DNA of 64,000 nucleotides from Bradyrhizobium sp. WBOS07 (GCF_024585165.1 NZ_CP029008.1:5909501-5973500), one strand, 5' to 3'; counted from the stretch's first letter, positions 1-9,024 are shown. A program made the numbers and translations. The notes: generated by a model from the sequence alone, not told the origin.

Positions 1-1
1 G

Positions 2-724
2 CTCGGCGACCTCGTCGATCTCGATGCCAGGACGATCTCCGGCCAGACGCTGCGCGATGTCGTGGCGAATGCCGAGGACGTGCCCGGGCAGGACGCGATC
101 CGTTCGCGCGACAATCCGATCAAGAAGGAGGGCGGCCTCGCCGTGCTGCACGGCAACCTCGCGCCGCGCGGCGCGGTCATCAAGCAATCGGCGGCGAGCC
201 CGAAGCTGCTCAAGCATACCGGGCGCGCGGTGGTGTTCGAATCCGTCGAGGACATGACCTTGCGGGTCGACGATCCCGATCTCGATGTCACCGCCGATGA
301 CGTGCTGGTGCTGCGCAATGCCGGCCCGAAGGGTGCGCCGGGCATGCCCGAGGCCGGCTATCTGCCGATCCCGAAGAAGCTCGCGCGCGGCGGCACCAAG
401 GATATGGTGCGCATCTCGGATGCGCGCATGAGCGGCACTGCGTTCGGCACCATCGTTCTGCACATCACCCCGGAATCCGCCGTGGGCGGGCCGCTCGCCC
501 TGGTGCAGAACGGCGACATGATCAGCCTGGACGTCGCCAGGCGCAGCATCGAGCTTCTGGTCGATGCGGCCGAGCTCGAGCGCCGCCGCGCCGCCCTGAA
601 GCCGATTGCTGCGCCGGAGGAAGCACGCCGCGGCTACGCCTGGCTGTTCAACGAGACCATCATGCAGGCCGACGAGGGCTGCGATTTCGACTTCATGCAG
701 AGGACTGGCCCCGTGAAGGGTTGA
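2..724 (+). CDS. IlvD/Edd-family sugar-acid or dihydroxy-acid dehydratase, C-terminal part
   Basis: The gene is cut by the window edge and 240 codons remain. The family uses an Fe-S cluster to dehydrate dihydroxy acids: IlvD in branched-chain amino acid synthesis, Edd in the Entner-Doudoroff pathway, and arabonate/xylonate dehydratases in sugar oxidation. The visible part has the conserved GNLAPRGAVIK segment and the family signature SDARMSGT near residue 143, followed by the typical GGPLALVQNGD stretch. The missing N-terminal part carries the cluster cysteines. The nearby sugar kinases and sugar-catabolic genes favour a sugar-acid dehydratase over biosynthetic IlvD, but this is inference. 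Family assignment is firm; substrate is not. Confidence 0.85.
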   Translation, partial: LGDLVDLDARTISGQTLRDVVANAEDVPGQDAIRSRDNPIKKEGGLAVLHGNLAPRGAVIKQSAASPKLLKHTGRAVVFESVEDMTLRVDDPDLDVTADDVLVLRNAGPKGAPGMPEAGYLPIPKKLARGGTKDMVRISDARMSGTAFGTIVLHITPESAVGGPLALVQNGDMISLDVARRSIELLVDAAELERRRAALKPIAAPEEARRGYAWLFNETIMQADEGCDFDFMQRTGPVKG

Positions 725-736
725 GCGAGCGCGGCG

Positions 737-1531
737 CTACTTGCCCTTGCTGGTGAACTTCTTCACGGCGGTGCGGAAGTCCTCGGTGTTCATCGCCATG
801 ATGATCTTGTGCTCCTCGGCATCGAGCTGCTGCTTCACCGGCGTGGTCGCGGCCTGATAGACCAGCTGCTTGGTGCCTGATATCGCAGCCGGCGGGTTCT
901 GCGCCAGACGCTCGGCGAGCTGTCGCGTCGCCGCCTTCAGCTCCGCGGCGGCGACGACCTTGGCGACCAGGCCCCATTCATGGGCCTGCTGCGCGGTGAA
1001 ATTGTCCTCGGAGAGGAAGATCTGCAGCGCGCGGCGCGAGCCGACCGTGCCGACGATGCCGACCGTGGAGCCGCCGTCCGGCGACACGCCGATCTTGGCA
1101 TAGGCCGGCGTGAACTTGGCGTCATCGGCGGCGATGCAGAGATCGGTGACGAAGGCGAGGCCCATGCCGGCACCGGCGGCCGAGCCGTGCACGCTCGACA
1201 GCGAGATCTTCGGCATGCGCCTTATGATCTCGATGAAGGCATGATAGTGCTTCAGGAGCTCGCCGACGACCGGCGTCACGGTGCCGGCCTCGGCGGCCGC
1301 CCCGATCGTCTGCAGATCGCCGCCGGCCGAGAAGGCGCGGCCTTCGCCTTCGATCACCAAGACCTTGATGGCGTCGTCGCCCTCGATATAGGCCGCGAGC
1401 TGCTCGAGCTTCTGCGCAATCGCGAGGTTGATCGAGTTGTATGCGGCAGGGCGGTTGAGCGTGATGGTCGCGATCGGGCCGTCGACCTTGAGCAGGGCAG
1501 GATCGTCGGGCTTTGAAACGGGAGCTGGCAT
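737..1531 (-). CDS. Enoyl-CoA hydratase/isomerase, PaaG-like
   Basis: A 264-residue crotonase-fold protein. The oxyanion-hole segment AFSAGGDL lies at residues 67-73 and a second at about 114-124 (VHGSAAGAGMG). At the catalytic position it has IGVSPDGG with Asp152, as in the isomerase branch (PaaG, ECI), instead of the hydratase glutamate. QAHEWGL (182-188) and the C-terminus also resemble PaaG. It may isomerise epoxyphenylacetyl-CoA or act on another enoyl-CoA. I chose the ATG at 1531 because residues upstream of it do not resemble the family; an ATG at 1549 is possible but lacks a ribosome site. It converges on the dehydratase gene with a 12-nt gap. Confidence 0.85.
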   Translation of the reverse strand: MPAPVSKPDDPALLKVDGPIATITLNRPAAYNSINLAIAQKLEQLAAYIEGDDAIKVLVIEGEGRAFSAGGDLQTIGAAAEAGTVTPVVGELLKHYHAFIEIIRRMPKISLSSVHGSAAGAGMGLAFVTDLCIAADDAKFTPAYAKIGVSPDGGSTVGIVGTVGSRRALQIFLSEDNFTAQQAHEWGLVAKVVAAAELKAATRQLAERLAQNPPAAISGTKQLVYQAATTPVKQQLDAEEHKIIMAMNTEDFRTAVKKFTSKGK

Positions 1532-1755
1532 TCTTGAAATCCCCGGCATGAGGTAATTGCTGCAACTAAATCGCAGAAGCCGAGGGGTGACAATCCCCGC
1601 CTGCTGCTCTTGCACTGGGCCAAACGATAGGCTCAAATGGGCAGCCTTTTCCAAGGGACGGACACGAGCGCCGGCTCCTCGTAAGGTCAGCAACCAGAAT
1701 CAGCGAGAGGAGATGGCATGGGTCGCGCTCGTGTCTTCGGGAAATGGGCTGTCCA

Positions 1756-2976
1756 ATGAGCGACGGTCCGGTGATCATCGTTGGTGCCGGCCATGGCGGC
1801 TACCAGGTCGCGGCATCGCTGCGCCAGGCCGGCTTTTCCGGCCGCGTCTGCCTGATCAACGACGAGGCGCATCTGCCCTATCAGCGACCGCCGCTGTCAA
1901 AGGCTTACATCAAGGGCTCGGCCGGTCCCGAGAGCCTGATGTTCCGCCCCGAAAAGTTCTACCACGACCAGAACATCGAGCTGATCGCCGGCCGCGCGGC
2001 CTCGATCGACCGAGCCGGGCACAAAGTGCATCTCGCCTCCGGCGAAGCGCTTGGCTACGGCCATCTCGTGCTGGCGACCGGCGCGCGCAACCGGCTGCTG
2101 GATCTGCCCAACGCCAACCTGCCCGACGTGAAATATCTGCGCATCCTCGACGAGAGCGAGGCGCTGCGGGCGATCATGCCTTCGAAGACGCGCGCCGTGA
2201 TCATCGGCGCCGGCTTCATCGGCCTCGAATTCGCCGCCACCGCGCGGATCAAGGGCCTCGAGGTCGACGTGCTCGAGCTCGCCCCGCGCGTGATGGCGCG
2301 GGCGGTGACGGCGGAGGTGTCGGAGTATTTTCAAGAGCGCCATCGCGAGGCCGGCATCCGCATCCATCTTGGCGTCCAGGCGACCTCGATCGAGGCGGAG
2401 GGCGGCAAGGTCACCGGCGTGTCGTTGAGCGACGGACGGCATTTGCCCGCCGACCTCGTCGTGGTCGGCGTCGGCGTGCTGCCGAACATCGAGCTCGCGG
2501 CGGAGGCGGGGCTGCCGGTCGCGGCCGGCATCATCGTCGACGAATATCTTGCGACGGCCGATCCAGACATCTCCGCGATCGGCGATTGCGCGCTGTTCGC
2601 AAGCCCGCGCTTCGGCGGATCGCTGCGACTGGAATCGGTGCAGAACGCCACCGACCACGCCCGCTGTCTCGCGGCGCGGCTGACCGGTGACAAGAAGCCT
2701 TATGACGGCCATCCCTGGTTCTGGAGCGACCAGGGCGACGACAAGCTTCAGATCGCGGGGCTGACCACCGGCTATGACCGCGTCGTGCTGCGCGGTAGCC
2801 CCGCGAACAAGGCGTTCTCGGCGTTCTGCTACAAGGGCGACAGGCTGCTCGGCATCGAATCGATCAACCGCGCCGGCGATCACATGTTCGGCCGCCGCCT
2901 GCAGGCCATGGACCGCTCGATCACGCCGCAGCAGGCCGCGGACGAAAGCTTCGACCTGAAGAGCGCGCTGGCGTAA
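1756..2976 (+). CDS. FAD-dependent NAD(P)H:ferredoxin-type reductase
   Basis: A 406-residue protein of the putidaredoxin/rhodocoxin reductase family, which passes electrons from NAD(P)H to small iron-sulfur proteins that serve P450s or dioxygenases. The first dinucleotide fold (VIIVGAGHGG) is at residues 6-15 and binds FAD. The second (VIIGAGFIGLEF) is near residue 150 and binds NAD(P)H. IGDCALF near 275 contacts FAD, and a C-terminal reductase domain follows. The ATG at 1756 fits the family; the upstream in-frame ATG at 1744 adds only four residues. No ferredoxin or oxygenase is adjacent, so its partner is unknown. Its stop codon directly abuts that of the convergent ribokinase. Confidence 0.88.
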   Translation: MSDGPVIIVGAGHGGYQVAASLRQAGFSGRVCLINDEAHLPYQRPPLSKAYIKGSAGPESLMFRPEKFYHDQNIELIAGRAASIDRAGHKVHLASGEALGYGHLVLATGARNRLLDLPNANLPDVKYLRILDESEALRAIMPSKTRAVIIGAGFIGLEFAATARIKGLEVDVLELAPRVMARAVTAEVSEYFQERHREAGIRIHLGVQATSIEAEGGKVTGVSLSDGRHLPADLVVVGVGVLPNIELAAEAGLPVAAGIIVDEYLATADPDISAIGDCALFASPRFGGSLRLESVQNATDHARCLAARLTGDKKPYDGHPWFWSDQGDDKLQIAGLTTGYDRVVLRGSPANKAFSAFCYKGDRLLGIESINRAGDHMFGRRLQAMDRSITPQQAADESFDLKSALA

Positions 2977-3894
2977 TCAGGAGGCACCGAGAACAGCCTT
3001 CACCTCCGCGGCCGTCGGCATCGACGGCCCCGCGCCCATCCGCTGCACGCTGATCGAGGCGGCGGCATTGGCGAAGGCGAGGGCGGCGCGCAAAGGCACG
3101 TCGTCAGCGAGCTCTGCGGCGAGCGCGCCGACAAAGCAGTCGCCGGCGCCGGTGGTGTCGACCGCCTTCACGGCGCGCCCCGGCACGGTGATCTCCTCGC
3201 GCCCGGCAAGCGCAAGCACGCCGCGCTTGCCGAGCGTGACGCAGATGGTCTGATCCTGACGCGCCTGAAGTTTTCGCGCGACGTCGATGATCCTTGCGGC
3301 CTCATCGTCGTCCGACAGCTCGCTGTCCCCGAGGAAACCGAGCTCGGTCTCGTTCAGCACGAGGATGTCGACCAGCGCCAGCAGCTCGCCCGGCATCTTC
3401 TGCGCCGGCGCAGGGTTCAAGACAGTCACGGCGCCGGCCTCACGCGCGCGCCAGAAGAATGCAGCAATCGTCGGCAGCGGAATCTCGAACTGGCTGACCG
3501 CGACGTCGCCCTTCAGCAGCGGCACCACCTCGACGTCCTCAGCGCCGACCAGCCCGTTCGCCCCGGGAACGACGACGATGGTGTTATCGGCCTCCGCCAC
3601 CGTGATGATCGCGGTCCCGGTGTGCGCCTCGGCCGTCTCCACGACATAGCCGAGATCGATGCCTTGGTCGCCGAGGAAGGTCCTCAGCTCGGCCCCGAAC
3701 GAATCCTTCCCCAGCCGCCCGATCAACGTCGTCCCGGCGCCGAGCCGTGACGCTGCAACGGCCTGGTTGGCGCCTTTTCCGCCCGGAAAGTACAGCACCT
3801 GCCGGCCCGCGACGGTCTCTCCGACCTTCGGATGGCGATCGGCCGTCGCCACCACATCCATGTTGATGCTGCCCGCAACGAAGACGCGTCCCAT
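2977..3894 (-). CDS. rbsK: Ribokinase (PfkB family)
   Basis: A 305-residue PfkB-family kinase that phosphorylates ribose (or a similar sugar) at O5 with ATP. The N-terminus GSINMDVV and the glycine-rich GGKGANQAVAASRLG segment are typical of ribokinase. The second PfkB signature DTTGAGDCFVGAL carries the catalytic base Asp252. Length matches ribokinases (about 300-310). It lies 6 nt downstream of another PfkB kinase in the same direction, so the two are likely co-transcribed. No ribose transporter or rbsD is adjacent, so the true sugar could differ. Confidence 0.87.
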   Translation of the reverse strand: MGRVFVAGSINMDVVATADRHPKVGETVAGRQVLYFPGGKGANQAVAASRLGAGTTLIGRLGKDSFGAELRTFLGDQGIDLGYVVETAEAHTGTAIITVAEADNTIVVVPGANGLVGAEDVEVVPLLKGDVAVSQFEIPLPTIAAFFWRAREAGAVTVLNPAPAQKMPGELLALVDILVLNETELGFLGDSELSDDDEAARIIDVARKLQARQDQTICVTLGKRGVLALAGREEITVPGRAVKAVDTTGAGDCFVGALAAELADDVPLRAALAFANAAASISVQRMGAGPSMPTAAEVKAVLGAS

Positions 3895-3900
3895 CTCAAT

Positions 3901-4794
3901 CTAGACCCTGACCTCGAACTCGTGCCTGACCTTGGCGATGTCGACCAGCGTTGGCAGGCCGGCCTCGTTGCCGAGGCGCTGGATCTTGAAGGTCGAGGCG
4001 GCGCGCGCGAAGTCAAAGTGCTCGCGCCAGCTTTTGCCGGGATGGGCGAGGTAGGAATACACATAGGCGCCGTGGAAGACGTCGCCGGCGCCGTTGGTAT
4101 CGATCACGCGCTCGCGCGGGATCGGCATCGCCGGCATCACCTGCACCGTTCCGGTCTCGTCGTACCAGAAGAGGCCCTTCTCGCCCATGGTGACGCCGCC
4201 GATCTTGCAGCCGCGGCTCTTGAGGTAGTCGAGCATCTTCTCGGGCGTCAGGTCCATCTGCTCGCACAGGCGCTCGGCGACGATGGCGACGTCGATGAAT
4301 TCCAGGAGCTCGTGGGTGTTGGTGCGCAGGCCGCCGCCGTCGAGCGAGGTCAGGATGCCGGCCTCGCGGCAGACCTTGGCGTAGTGGATCGCCGCATCCG
4401 GCTGGTGGCCGTCGACATGCAGCGCGCGGCAGCCGCCGAGGTTGAGCATCGGAAAGGGGTGGATGTGCTCGTCGTCGCGGCAGCGGACGATGGCGCGCTT
4501 GCCGTCCTTGGGCATGATGAAGGAAAGCGAGGATTGGTTGACCTTCCGCCCGTGCAGCGAGATCGCGTATTTCGCGCACATGTCCTGGAACATGCGTCCC
4601 AGCCAGTCATTGGCCACCGTCGCGATGAGATCCGGCACGATGCCGAGCTTGGCGCAGCAGAACGCCGCCGTCACGGCGTTGCCTCCGAAGGAGACCGCGT
4701 AGTCCGAGGCGACGTGCTTTTCGTCGCCGCTCGGCATGTGGTCGGTGATGAAGACGACGTCGATATAGGTCTGTCCGATGAAGAGAGCCTGCAT
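3901..4794 (-). CDS. PfkB-family sugar or nucleoside kinase
   Basis: A 297-residue carbohydrate kinase. It has the N-terminal start QALFIGQTYIDVV, the GGNAVTAAF sugar/nucleotide segment near residue 37, and the catalytic signature NGAGDVFHGA with Asp238. It resembles the branch annotated as general sugar kinases, not ribokinase or fructokinase proper, so the substrate cannot be named. It is the first gene of a probable two-gene operon with the ribokinase (6-nt gap). The 224-nt region upstream, shared with the divergent VOC gene, must hold both promoters; I see no clear boxes there. Confidence 0.82.
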   Translation of the reverse strand: MQALFIGQTYIDVVFITDHMPSGDEKHVASDYAVSFGGNAVTAAFCCAKLGIVPDLIATVANDWLGRMFQDMCAKYAISLHGRKVNQSSLSFIMPKDGKRAIVRCRDDEHIHPFPMLNLGGCRALHVDGHQPDAAIHYAKVCREAGILTSLDGGGLRTNTHELLEFIDVAIVAERLCEQMDLTPEKMLDYLKSRGCKIGGVTMGEKGLFWYDETGTVQVMPAMPIPRERVIDTNGAGDVFHGAYVYSYLAHPGKSWREHFDFARAASTFKIQRLGNEAGLPTLVDIAKVRHEFEVRV

Positions 4795-5018
4795 TGCCTG
4801 TCCGTCATGCGCTTGTGGTCCCGGCCGGTGCGCTTACTGTAGCACCGGTTCCGCTCCGGCGGGACGCTGAAATTATTCGCAAAACTGCCGCCCGAAGCGC
4901 TTGAGGTCAGCATGGTCAGGGAATACGACCATCACCGGGCAATGCCAAGCCCGGACAAACGCCGTGTTTCGGCCCATGGGTTCCAGGGCCATGAAAGGGG
5001 CGATCAGAGGAAGAAGAA

Positions 5019-5867
5019 ATGATCACCGGCCTCGATCACGTCGTCGTTCTGGTGAGGGACATCGGGGCGGCCAAGGCGGCCTACCAGACGCTGCTCGCCC
5101 GCGCGCCGGCCTGGCAGAACGCGGGCGAGGGCGCCGATCGCGTGCTGTTCACCCTCGCGAACATGACGATCGAGTTGATGGCGCCGAGCGGCTTTAGCGT
5201 GACGGCGGATCGCATGCGGGCACTGCTCGATGACCAGGAGGGGATGCTCGCCAGCCTGTGCTTCCGTGTCGCAGACATGAGCCGGATGCACCGCCGGCTG
5301 GAGCGGGTGGCCTTGAACCCGGATCCGGTCACCGAGGTCGAGAGCAGCGACACCGAAACAGGCAACGTCCTGCACTGGAAGCGCACACGCGCCGCCACGG
5401 AGCTCACGCGCGGCGTGCGCATGTTCTTCCTCGAGCTGGCTGACGAGCGTCCGCTTTCCCCGGCGACCGACATCGCGCCGATCGACGCGCTCGACCACGT
5501 CGTGGTCACCACCGAGGATTCCGAACGGGCCGCCGCACTCTACGGCGCGCGGCTCGGCCTCGATCTGGCGCTCGACCGCTCGCACCAGGATTGGGGCCAA
5601 CTGATGTTCTTCCGCTGCGGCGACCTCATCGTCGAGGTGGTCCGCCGGCCCGTCGCCGGCAGCGACCTCGCGCATGACCGTCTGTGGGGCCTGAGCTGGC
5701 GCGTCGCCGACATCGACGCCACCCGCGCCCGCCTGATCGCGGCCGGCCTCGACCTCAGCGAGGTGCGCAACGGCCGCAAGCCGGGCACGCGGATCATGAC
5801 GGTGCGGAGCGGCACCTGCGGCGTGCAGACCGTGCTGCTGGAGCGCTCGCCGAAGCCGGTGGAGTAG
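5019..5867 (+). CDS. Two-domain VOC (glyoxalase/dioxygenase-like) protein
   Basis: A 282-residue protein with two vicinal-oxygen-chelate modules, residues about 3-130 and 150-275. Each starts with the family's LDHVVVLVRD or LDHVVVTTED strand. VOC enzymes include glyoxalases, extradiol dioxygenases and epimerases that use a metal held by His/Glu residues. The first His of each module is visible (His6 and the LDHVVV His near 156). No closer family can be assigned. A ribosome site (AGGAAGAAGAA) precedes the ATG. It sits alone: divergent from the PfkB kinases and followed by a palindromic repeat. Confidence 0.75.
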   Translation: MITGLDHVVVLVRDIGAAKAAYQTLLARAPAWQNAGEGADRVLFTLANMTIELMAPSGFSVTADRMRALLDDQEGMLASLCFRVADMSRMHRRLERVALNPDPVTEVESSDTETGNVLHWKRTRAATELTRGVRMFFLELADERPLSPATDIAPIDALDHVVVTTEDSERAAALYGARLGLDLALDRSHQDWGQLMFFRCGDLIVEVVRRPVAGSDLAHDRLWGLSWRVADIDATRARLIAAGLDLSEVRNGRKPGTRIMTVRSGTCGVQTVLLERSPKPVE

Positions 5868-5876
5868 GAGGCTCCA

Positions 5877-5967
5877 GTAGGGTGGGCAAAGCGAAGCGTG
5901 CCCACGTCTTTGCGGCTTGTTGAGAGAAGACGTGGGCACGGCGCAAGTGCGCCTTTGCCCACCCTAC
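5877..5967. repeat. Palindromic intergenic repeat, family A
   Basis: A 91-bp inverted repeat. It starts GTAGGGTGGGCAAAGCGAAG and ends with the complement GCCCACCCTAC, with a second nested arm pair (GTGCCCACGTCTT / AAGACGTGGGCAC). A second copy lies at 47367-47450. It begins 9 nt after the VOC stop codon and could fold as a long hairpin in RNA, acting as terminator or 3' stabiliser. Confidence 0.9.
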
Positions 5968-5999
5968 GAAACGGCGTCCGGGCACGAGATCGTTCTCAA

Positions 6000-6755
6000 A
6001 TGCTCGCCCGCATGATACATGCGATGGACCACCCAGCGAGCACCGGTTTGGCGAAGGCAAAGCGAACTCTGAAATGGCAGCGCGACCCCGAGGGGATGCG
6101 GCTGCGCATTCTCGAAGCCGCCAAGCAGGAGTTTTCCGCCCATGGTCTTGCCGGCGCGCGGGTCGACCGCATCGCGGCCAAGGCCGGCGCCAACAAGCGC
6201 ATGCTGTACTACCACGTCGGCAACAAGGACGAGCTCTACCTGGCGGTGCTCGAAGGCGCCTATGACAAGATCCGCAGCGAGGAGCGGGGGCTCGACCTCG
6301 AGCATCTCGATCCGCCCGAGGCGATCAGGCGGCTGATCGAGTTCACCTGGAACTACTTCCTGCGCAATCCGGAATTCCTGTCGCTGCTCCAGACCGAGAA
6401 CCTCGCGCGCGCCAAGCACCTGAAGAAGTCGACCAAGGTCAAGTCGATGCATTCGCCCTTCGTCGAGATGATCCGCACCGTGGTGCGGCGCGGCGTCGAA
6501 TCCGGCGACTTCCAGGTCGCGGTCGATCCGGTGCAGCTCTACATCTCGATCGCGGCGCTCAGCTTCTTCTACCTCTCCAACTCGGCGACGCTCAGCGTGA
6601 TCTTCGGCCGCGATCTCTTGGACAAGAAGGCCAAGGACGAGCGGCTCGCACACATGGTGGGCCTCGTGCTGGCTGCGCTGACGGGACAGTCCGTGGCCCT
6701 GTTCGAGATCGCAAAGGCACCGAAGTCGCGCGCTGCCGTGGCGCATACGGCGTAG
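6000..6755 (+). CDS. TetR/AcrR-family transcriptional regulator
   Basis: About 251 residues. An N-terminal DNA-binding domain (residues about 30-85) has the recognition-helix region VDRIAAKAGANKRMLYYHVGNK typical of TetR proteins, followed by a helical ligand domain. The regulated genes are unknown. The next gene downstream (ABC permease at 7165) is separated by two repeats, so a direct operon is unlikely. The start is uncertain: ATGs at 6000, 6012 and 6024 are all in frame and none has a strong ribosome site. The sequence just upstream is a palindromic repeat, so its promoter must be very short or lie within the repeat. Confidence 0.85.
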   Translation: MLARMIHAMDHPASTGLAKAKRTLKWQRDPEGMRLRILEAAKQEFSAHGLAGARVDRIAAKAGANKRMLYYHVGNKDELYLAVLEGAYDKIRSEERGLDLEHLDPPEAIRRLIEFTWNYFLRNPEFLSLLQTENLARAKHLKKSTKVKSMHSPFVEMIRTVVRRGVESGDFQVAVDPVQLYISIAALSFFYLSNSATLSVIFGRDLLDKKAKDERLAHMVGLVLAALTGQSVALFEIAKAPKSRAAVAHTA

Positions 6756-6808
6756 CCAAGCATTCCAGCGTCGGCGGATTTGGCATCCCCCGTTTCCTGA
6801 TCCTCCGC

Positions 6809-6902
6809 TGTCATTGTCCGCGGAGGCGGGCAATCCAGTATTCCAGAAGCGGTTGTGATTGAGCGCGAAGCCGCCACGTACTGGATTCCCCGCCTTCGCG
6901 AC
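6809..6902. repeat. Palindromic intergenic repeat, family B
   Basis: Imperfect inverted repeat in the 409-nt gap between the TetR gene and the ABC permease. Left arm GGCGGGCAATCCAGTA, right arm TACTGGATTCCCCGCC. Only one copy seen in this window. Confidence 0.7.
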
Positions 6903-6917
6903 AGCGAGGGTGGGGCG

Positions 6918-7058
6918 CTCTCGTGCCCCGGACGCAGCGCAGCGCGTCTTCGCGGTGCGCTGCAGAGCCGGGGCCCATGTCACGGCCGAGCACGACGACT
7001 CTGGGTCCCGGCTCTGCGCAGCAGCGTTGCACGCTGCAGCGCGTCCGGGACACGAGAG
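6918..7058. repeat. Palindromic intergenic repeat, family C
   Basis: A 141-bp element bounded by CTCTCGTGCCCCGGACGC and its near-complement GCGTCCGGGACACGAGAG, with an internal GGGTCCCGGCTCTGCGCAGC segment. A related copy lies at 27297-27426. It directly follows the family B element, so two different repeat families stand in tandem. Confidence 0.8.
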
Positions 7059-7164
7059 GAGCCCCCGGACCCCCCGCACAAAACGTCACAGGGAAAGCTC
7101 TGGACAGTATTTATCCAACGGGTTAATTTCTCGCCACAACGAAGAAGACTGCCGGGAGTGAAAA

Positions 7165-7974
7165 TTGGCCGAGCCGAAGCCGCAAAACGCTGTTTCCAAG
7201 CTGCTGAATGCAGCCTGGGTTCGGCCGTTCTTGTTCCTGGTCTTCATCGTCGTCGCCTGGGATCTGGCCATCCGGCTGTTCAGGATTCCCGCCTACCAGA
7301 TCCCGTCGCCGCTCGATGTCGTTGCCGTGCTGCGGACCGAGTGGCCGGAACTGCTGCGCCAGTCCTGGCCGACCACCTACGCGACCGTGTGCGGCTTCCT
7401 GCTGTCGGCGCTGTTCGGCATCCCCGTCGCGATGCTGATCGCCGGCTCGAAGACGGTGGAGAGCTACGTCTATCCGCTACTGGTGTTCTCTCAATCCGTG
7501 CCGAAGATCGCGATCGCGCCGCTGTTCGTGGTCTGGTTCGGCTTCGGCATCATTCCGAAGGTGATCTCGGCGTTCCTGCTCGGCTTCTTTCCCGTGGTCG
7601 TCTCCGCCGTGCAGGGCTTCAAATCGGTCGACCCCGACATGGTCGATCTCGCCCGCGCCATGCAGGGCAGCCGTTTCCAGGTGTTTCGCGCGGTGAACCT
7701 GCCGCATGCGCTGCCGGCGATTTTTTCTGGCCTCAAGGTCTCGGTGACGCTCGCCGTGGTCGGCGCCGTCGTCGGCGAGTTCGTCGGCTCCAATTCCGGC
7801 ATCGGCTACGTCATGCAGCGCTCGATCGGCACGTTCGACCTGCCGACGATGTTCGCGGCGCTCGTGATCCTCGCGCTGCTCGGCGTGGTCCTGTTCTGGA
7901 TCGTGGACCGCATCGAGAAGCTGGTCATTCCCTGGCATGTCAGCCAGCGCGAGGACGTGATCTTTGCATCCTGA
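7165..7974 (+). CDS. ABC transporter permease, SsuC/TauC/NitT type
   Basis: A 269-residue inner-membrane permease of the BPD_transp_1 family that imports sulfonates, nitrate, taurine or pyrimidine precursors. Hydrophobic segments begin at about residue 22 (FLFLVFIVVAWDLAI). The EAA-type loop that contacts the ATPase is near residues 165-185 (DLARAMQGSRFQVFRAVNLP). It starts with TTG at 7165, preceded at 6-nt spacing by the ribosome site GGGAG; a nearby GTG at 7158 is out of frame. It is first in a permease, binding protein, ATPase order. The solute cannot be read from the sequence. Confidence 0.88.
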   Translation: MAEPKPQNAVSKLLNAAWVRPFLFLVFIVVAWDLAIRLFRIPAYQIPSPLDVVAVLRTEWPELLRQSWPTTYATVCGFLLSALFGIPVAMLIAGSKTVESYVYPLLVFSQSVPKIAIAPLFVVWFGFGIIPKVISAFLLGFFPVVVSAVQGFKSVDPDMVDLARAMQGSRFQVFRAVNLPHALPAIFSGLKVSVTLAVVGAVVGEFVGSNSGIGYVMQRSIGTFDLPTMFAALVILALLGVVLFWIVDRIEKLVIPWHVSQREDVIFAS

Positions 7975-8031
7975 CTAAGACAACGAACGGCCACCAATGG
8001 CCGACGTAACAGACGGCAAGGGAGAGAAACG

Positions 8032-9024
8032 ATGAAGCGGTTGATTGGGGCTGTCTCGGCGGTGCTGATGGTTCTTGCGGCCATGCCGGCGCAGGCGGCC
8101 GACAAGGTCGTGCTGATGTTGAACTGGTACGTCTATGGCGAGCACGCGCCGTTCTATTACGGCAAGGCCAAGGGCATCTATGCGGCCGAGGGCATCGACC
8201 TCGAGATCCAGGAAGGCCGCGGCTCGGCCGCCACCACCCAGGCCGTCGCGGCCAAGACCGCCGATTTCGGCTATGTCGACGTCCCCACCATGATGCGCGC
8301 CGCCATCAAGGGGGCGCCCGTGGTTGCGACCGGCGTGCTGCTGCAGACCTCGCCGATGTCCGCCATGGGCTTCGCCGACAAGAACATCAGGAAGCCGGAA
8401 GACATCAAGGGCAAGACGGTGGCGATCACGCCGGCGGATTCCATGACCCAGATCTGGCCGCTGTTCCTGAAGAAGACCGGCCTGAAGGAGAGCGATTTCA
8501 AGACCGTTGCCGGCGACGGCCAGACCAAGCTCAACGCCGTCATCAACGGCCAGGCTGACCTCTTGCTCGGCTACGTCATGGATCAGTCGATGAAGATCAA
8601 GGACGCCACCGGCAAGGACGTCTATCCGATCAAGTTCGCCGACTACGGCATCAACATGGTGTCGTCAGGCATCATCGCCAACACCGATTACGTGAAGGCC
8701 AATGCCGACCTCGTGCGCCGCTTCATGTCGGCGACCACGAAAGCGGTCGAAGCCGCCGAGAAGGAGCCGAAGGCGGCGGCGCAATCGATCCTCGATGCCA
8801 ACCCCAAGGGCGGCAAGATCGACACGCTGACGCAAGGTTTCGAGCTGACCATTCCGCTCTATCGGACCACGGAGACCAAGGGCAAGCGTCCGTTCCAGGT
8901 CACCGACCAGAACATGACGGACTCCGTCAATCTGATGGTCGAATATGGCGGTCTCGACGCCAAGGCCAAGGACAACCCGAAGGCGTTCTACACCAACGAT
9001 TATCTGCCGAAGAGCGGGTCGTGA
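8032..9024 (+). CDS. ABC transporter substrate-binding protein, NMT1/SsuA-like
   Basis: A 330-residue periplasmic solute-binding protein. A signal peptide (residues 1-22/23, ending PAQAA) is followed by the mature start DKVVLMLNWYVYGEHAPFYY, typical of the NMT1/THI5-like branch that includes ThiY and SsuA. Those proteins bind aromatic or pyrimidine-like solutes or sulfonates. A good ribosome site (GGGAGAG) precedes the ATG. It lies 57 nt after the permease gene. A long perfect inverted repeat separates it from the ATPase gene. The specific ligand is unknown. Confidence 0.88.
   Translation: MKRLIGAVSAVLMVLAAMPAQAADKVVLMLNWYVYGEHAPFYYGKAKGIYAAEGIDLEIQEGRGSAATTQAVAAKTADFGYVDVPTMMRAAIKGAPVVATGVLLQTSPMSAMGFADKNIRKPEDIKGKTVAITPADSMTQIWPLFLKKTGLKESDFKTVAGDGQTKLNAVINGQADLLLGYVMDQSMKIKDATGKDVYPIKFADYGINMVSSGIIANTDYVKANADLVRRFMSATTKAVEAAEKEPKAAAQSILDANPKGGKIDTLTQGFELTIPLYRTTETKGKRPFQVTDQNMTDSVNLMVEYGGLDAKAKDNPKAFYTNDYLPKSGS

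Noticed and set aside
2..724. Call as biosynthetic IlvD
   Set aside because: The fragment shows only the family-wide C-terminal motifs; context suggests sugar-acid metabolism, so I kept the wider family name.
5868..5998. Possible small RNA or CRISPR-like unit
   Set aside because: It is a single inverted repeat related to another intergenic copy; no regular spacers and no cas genes exist in the window.
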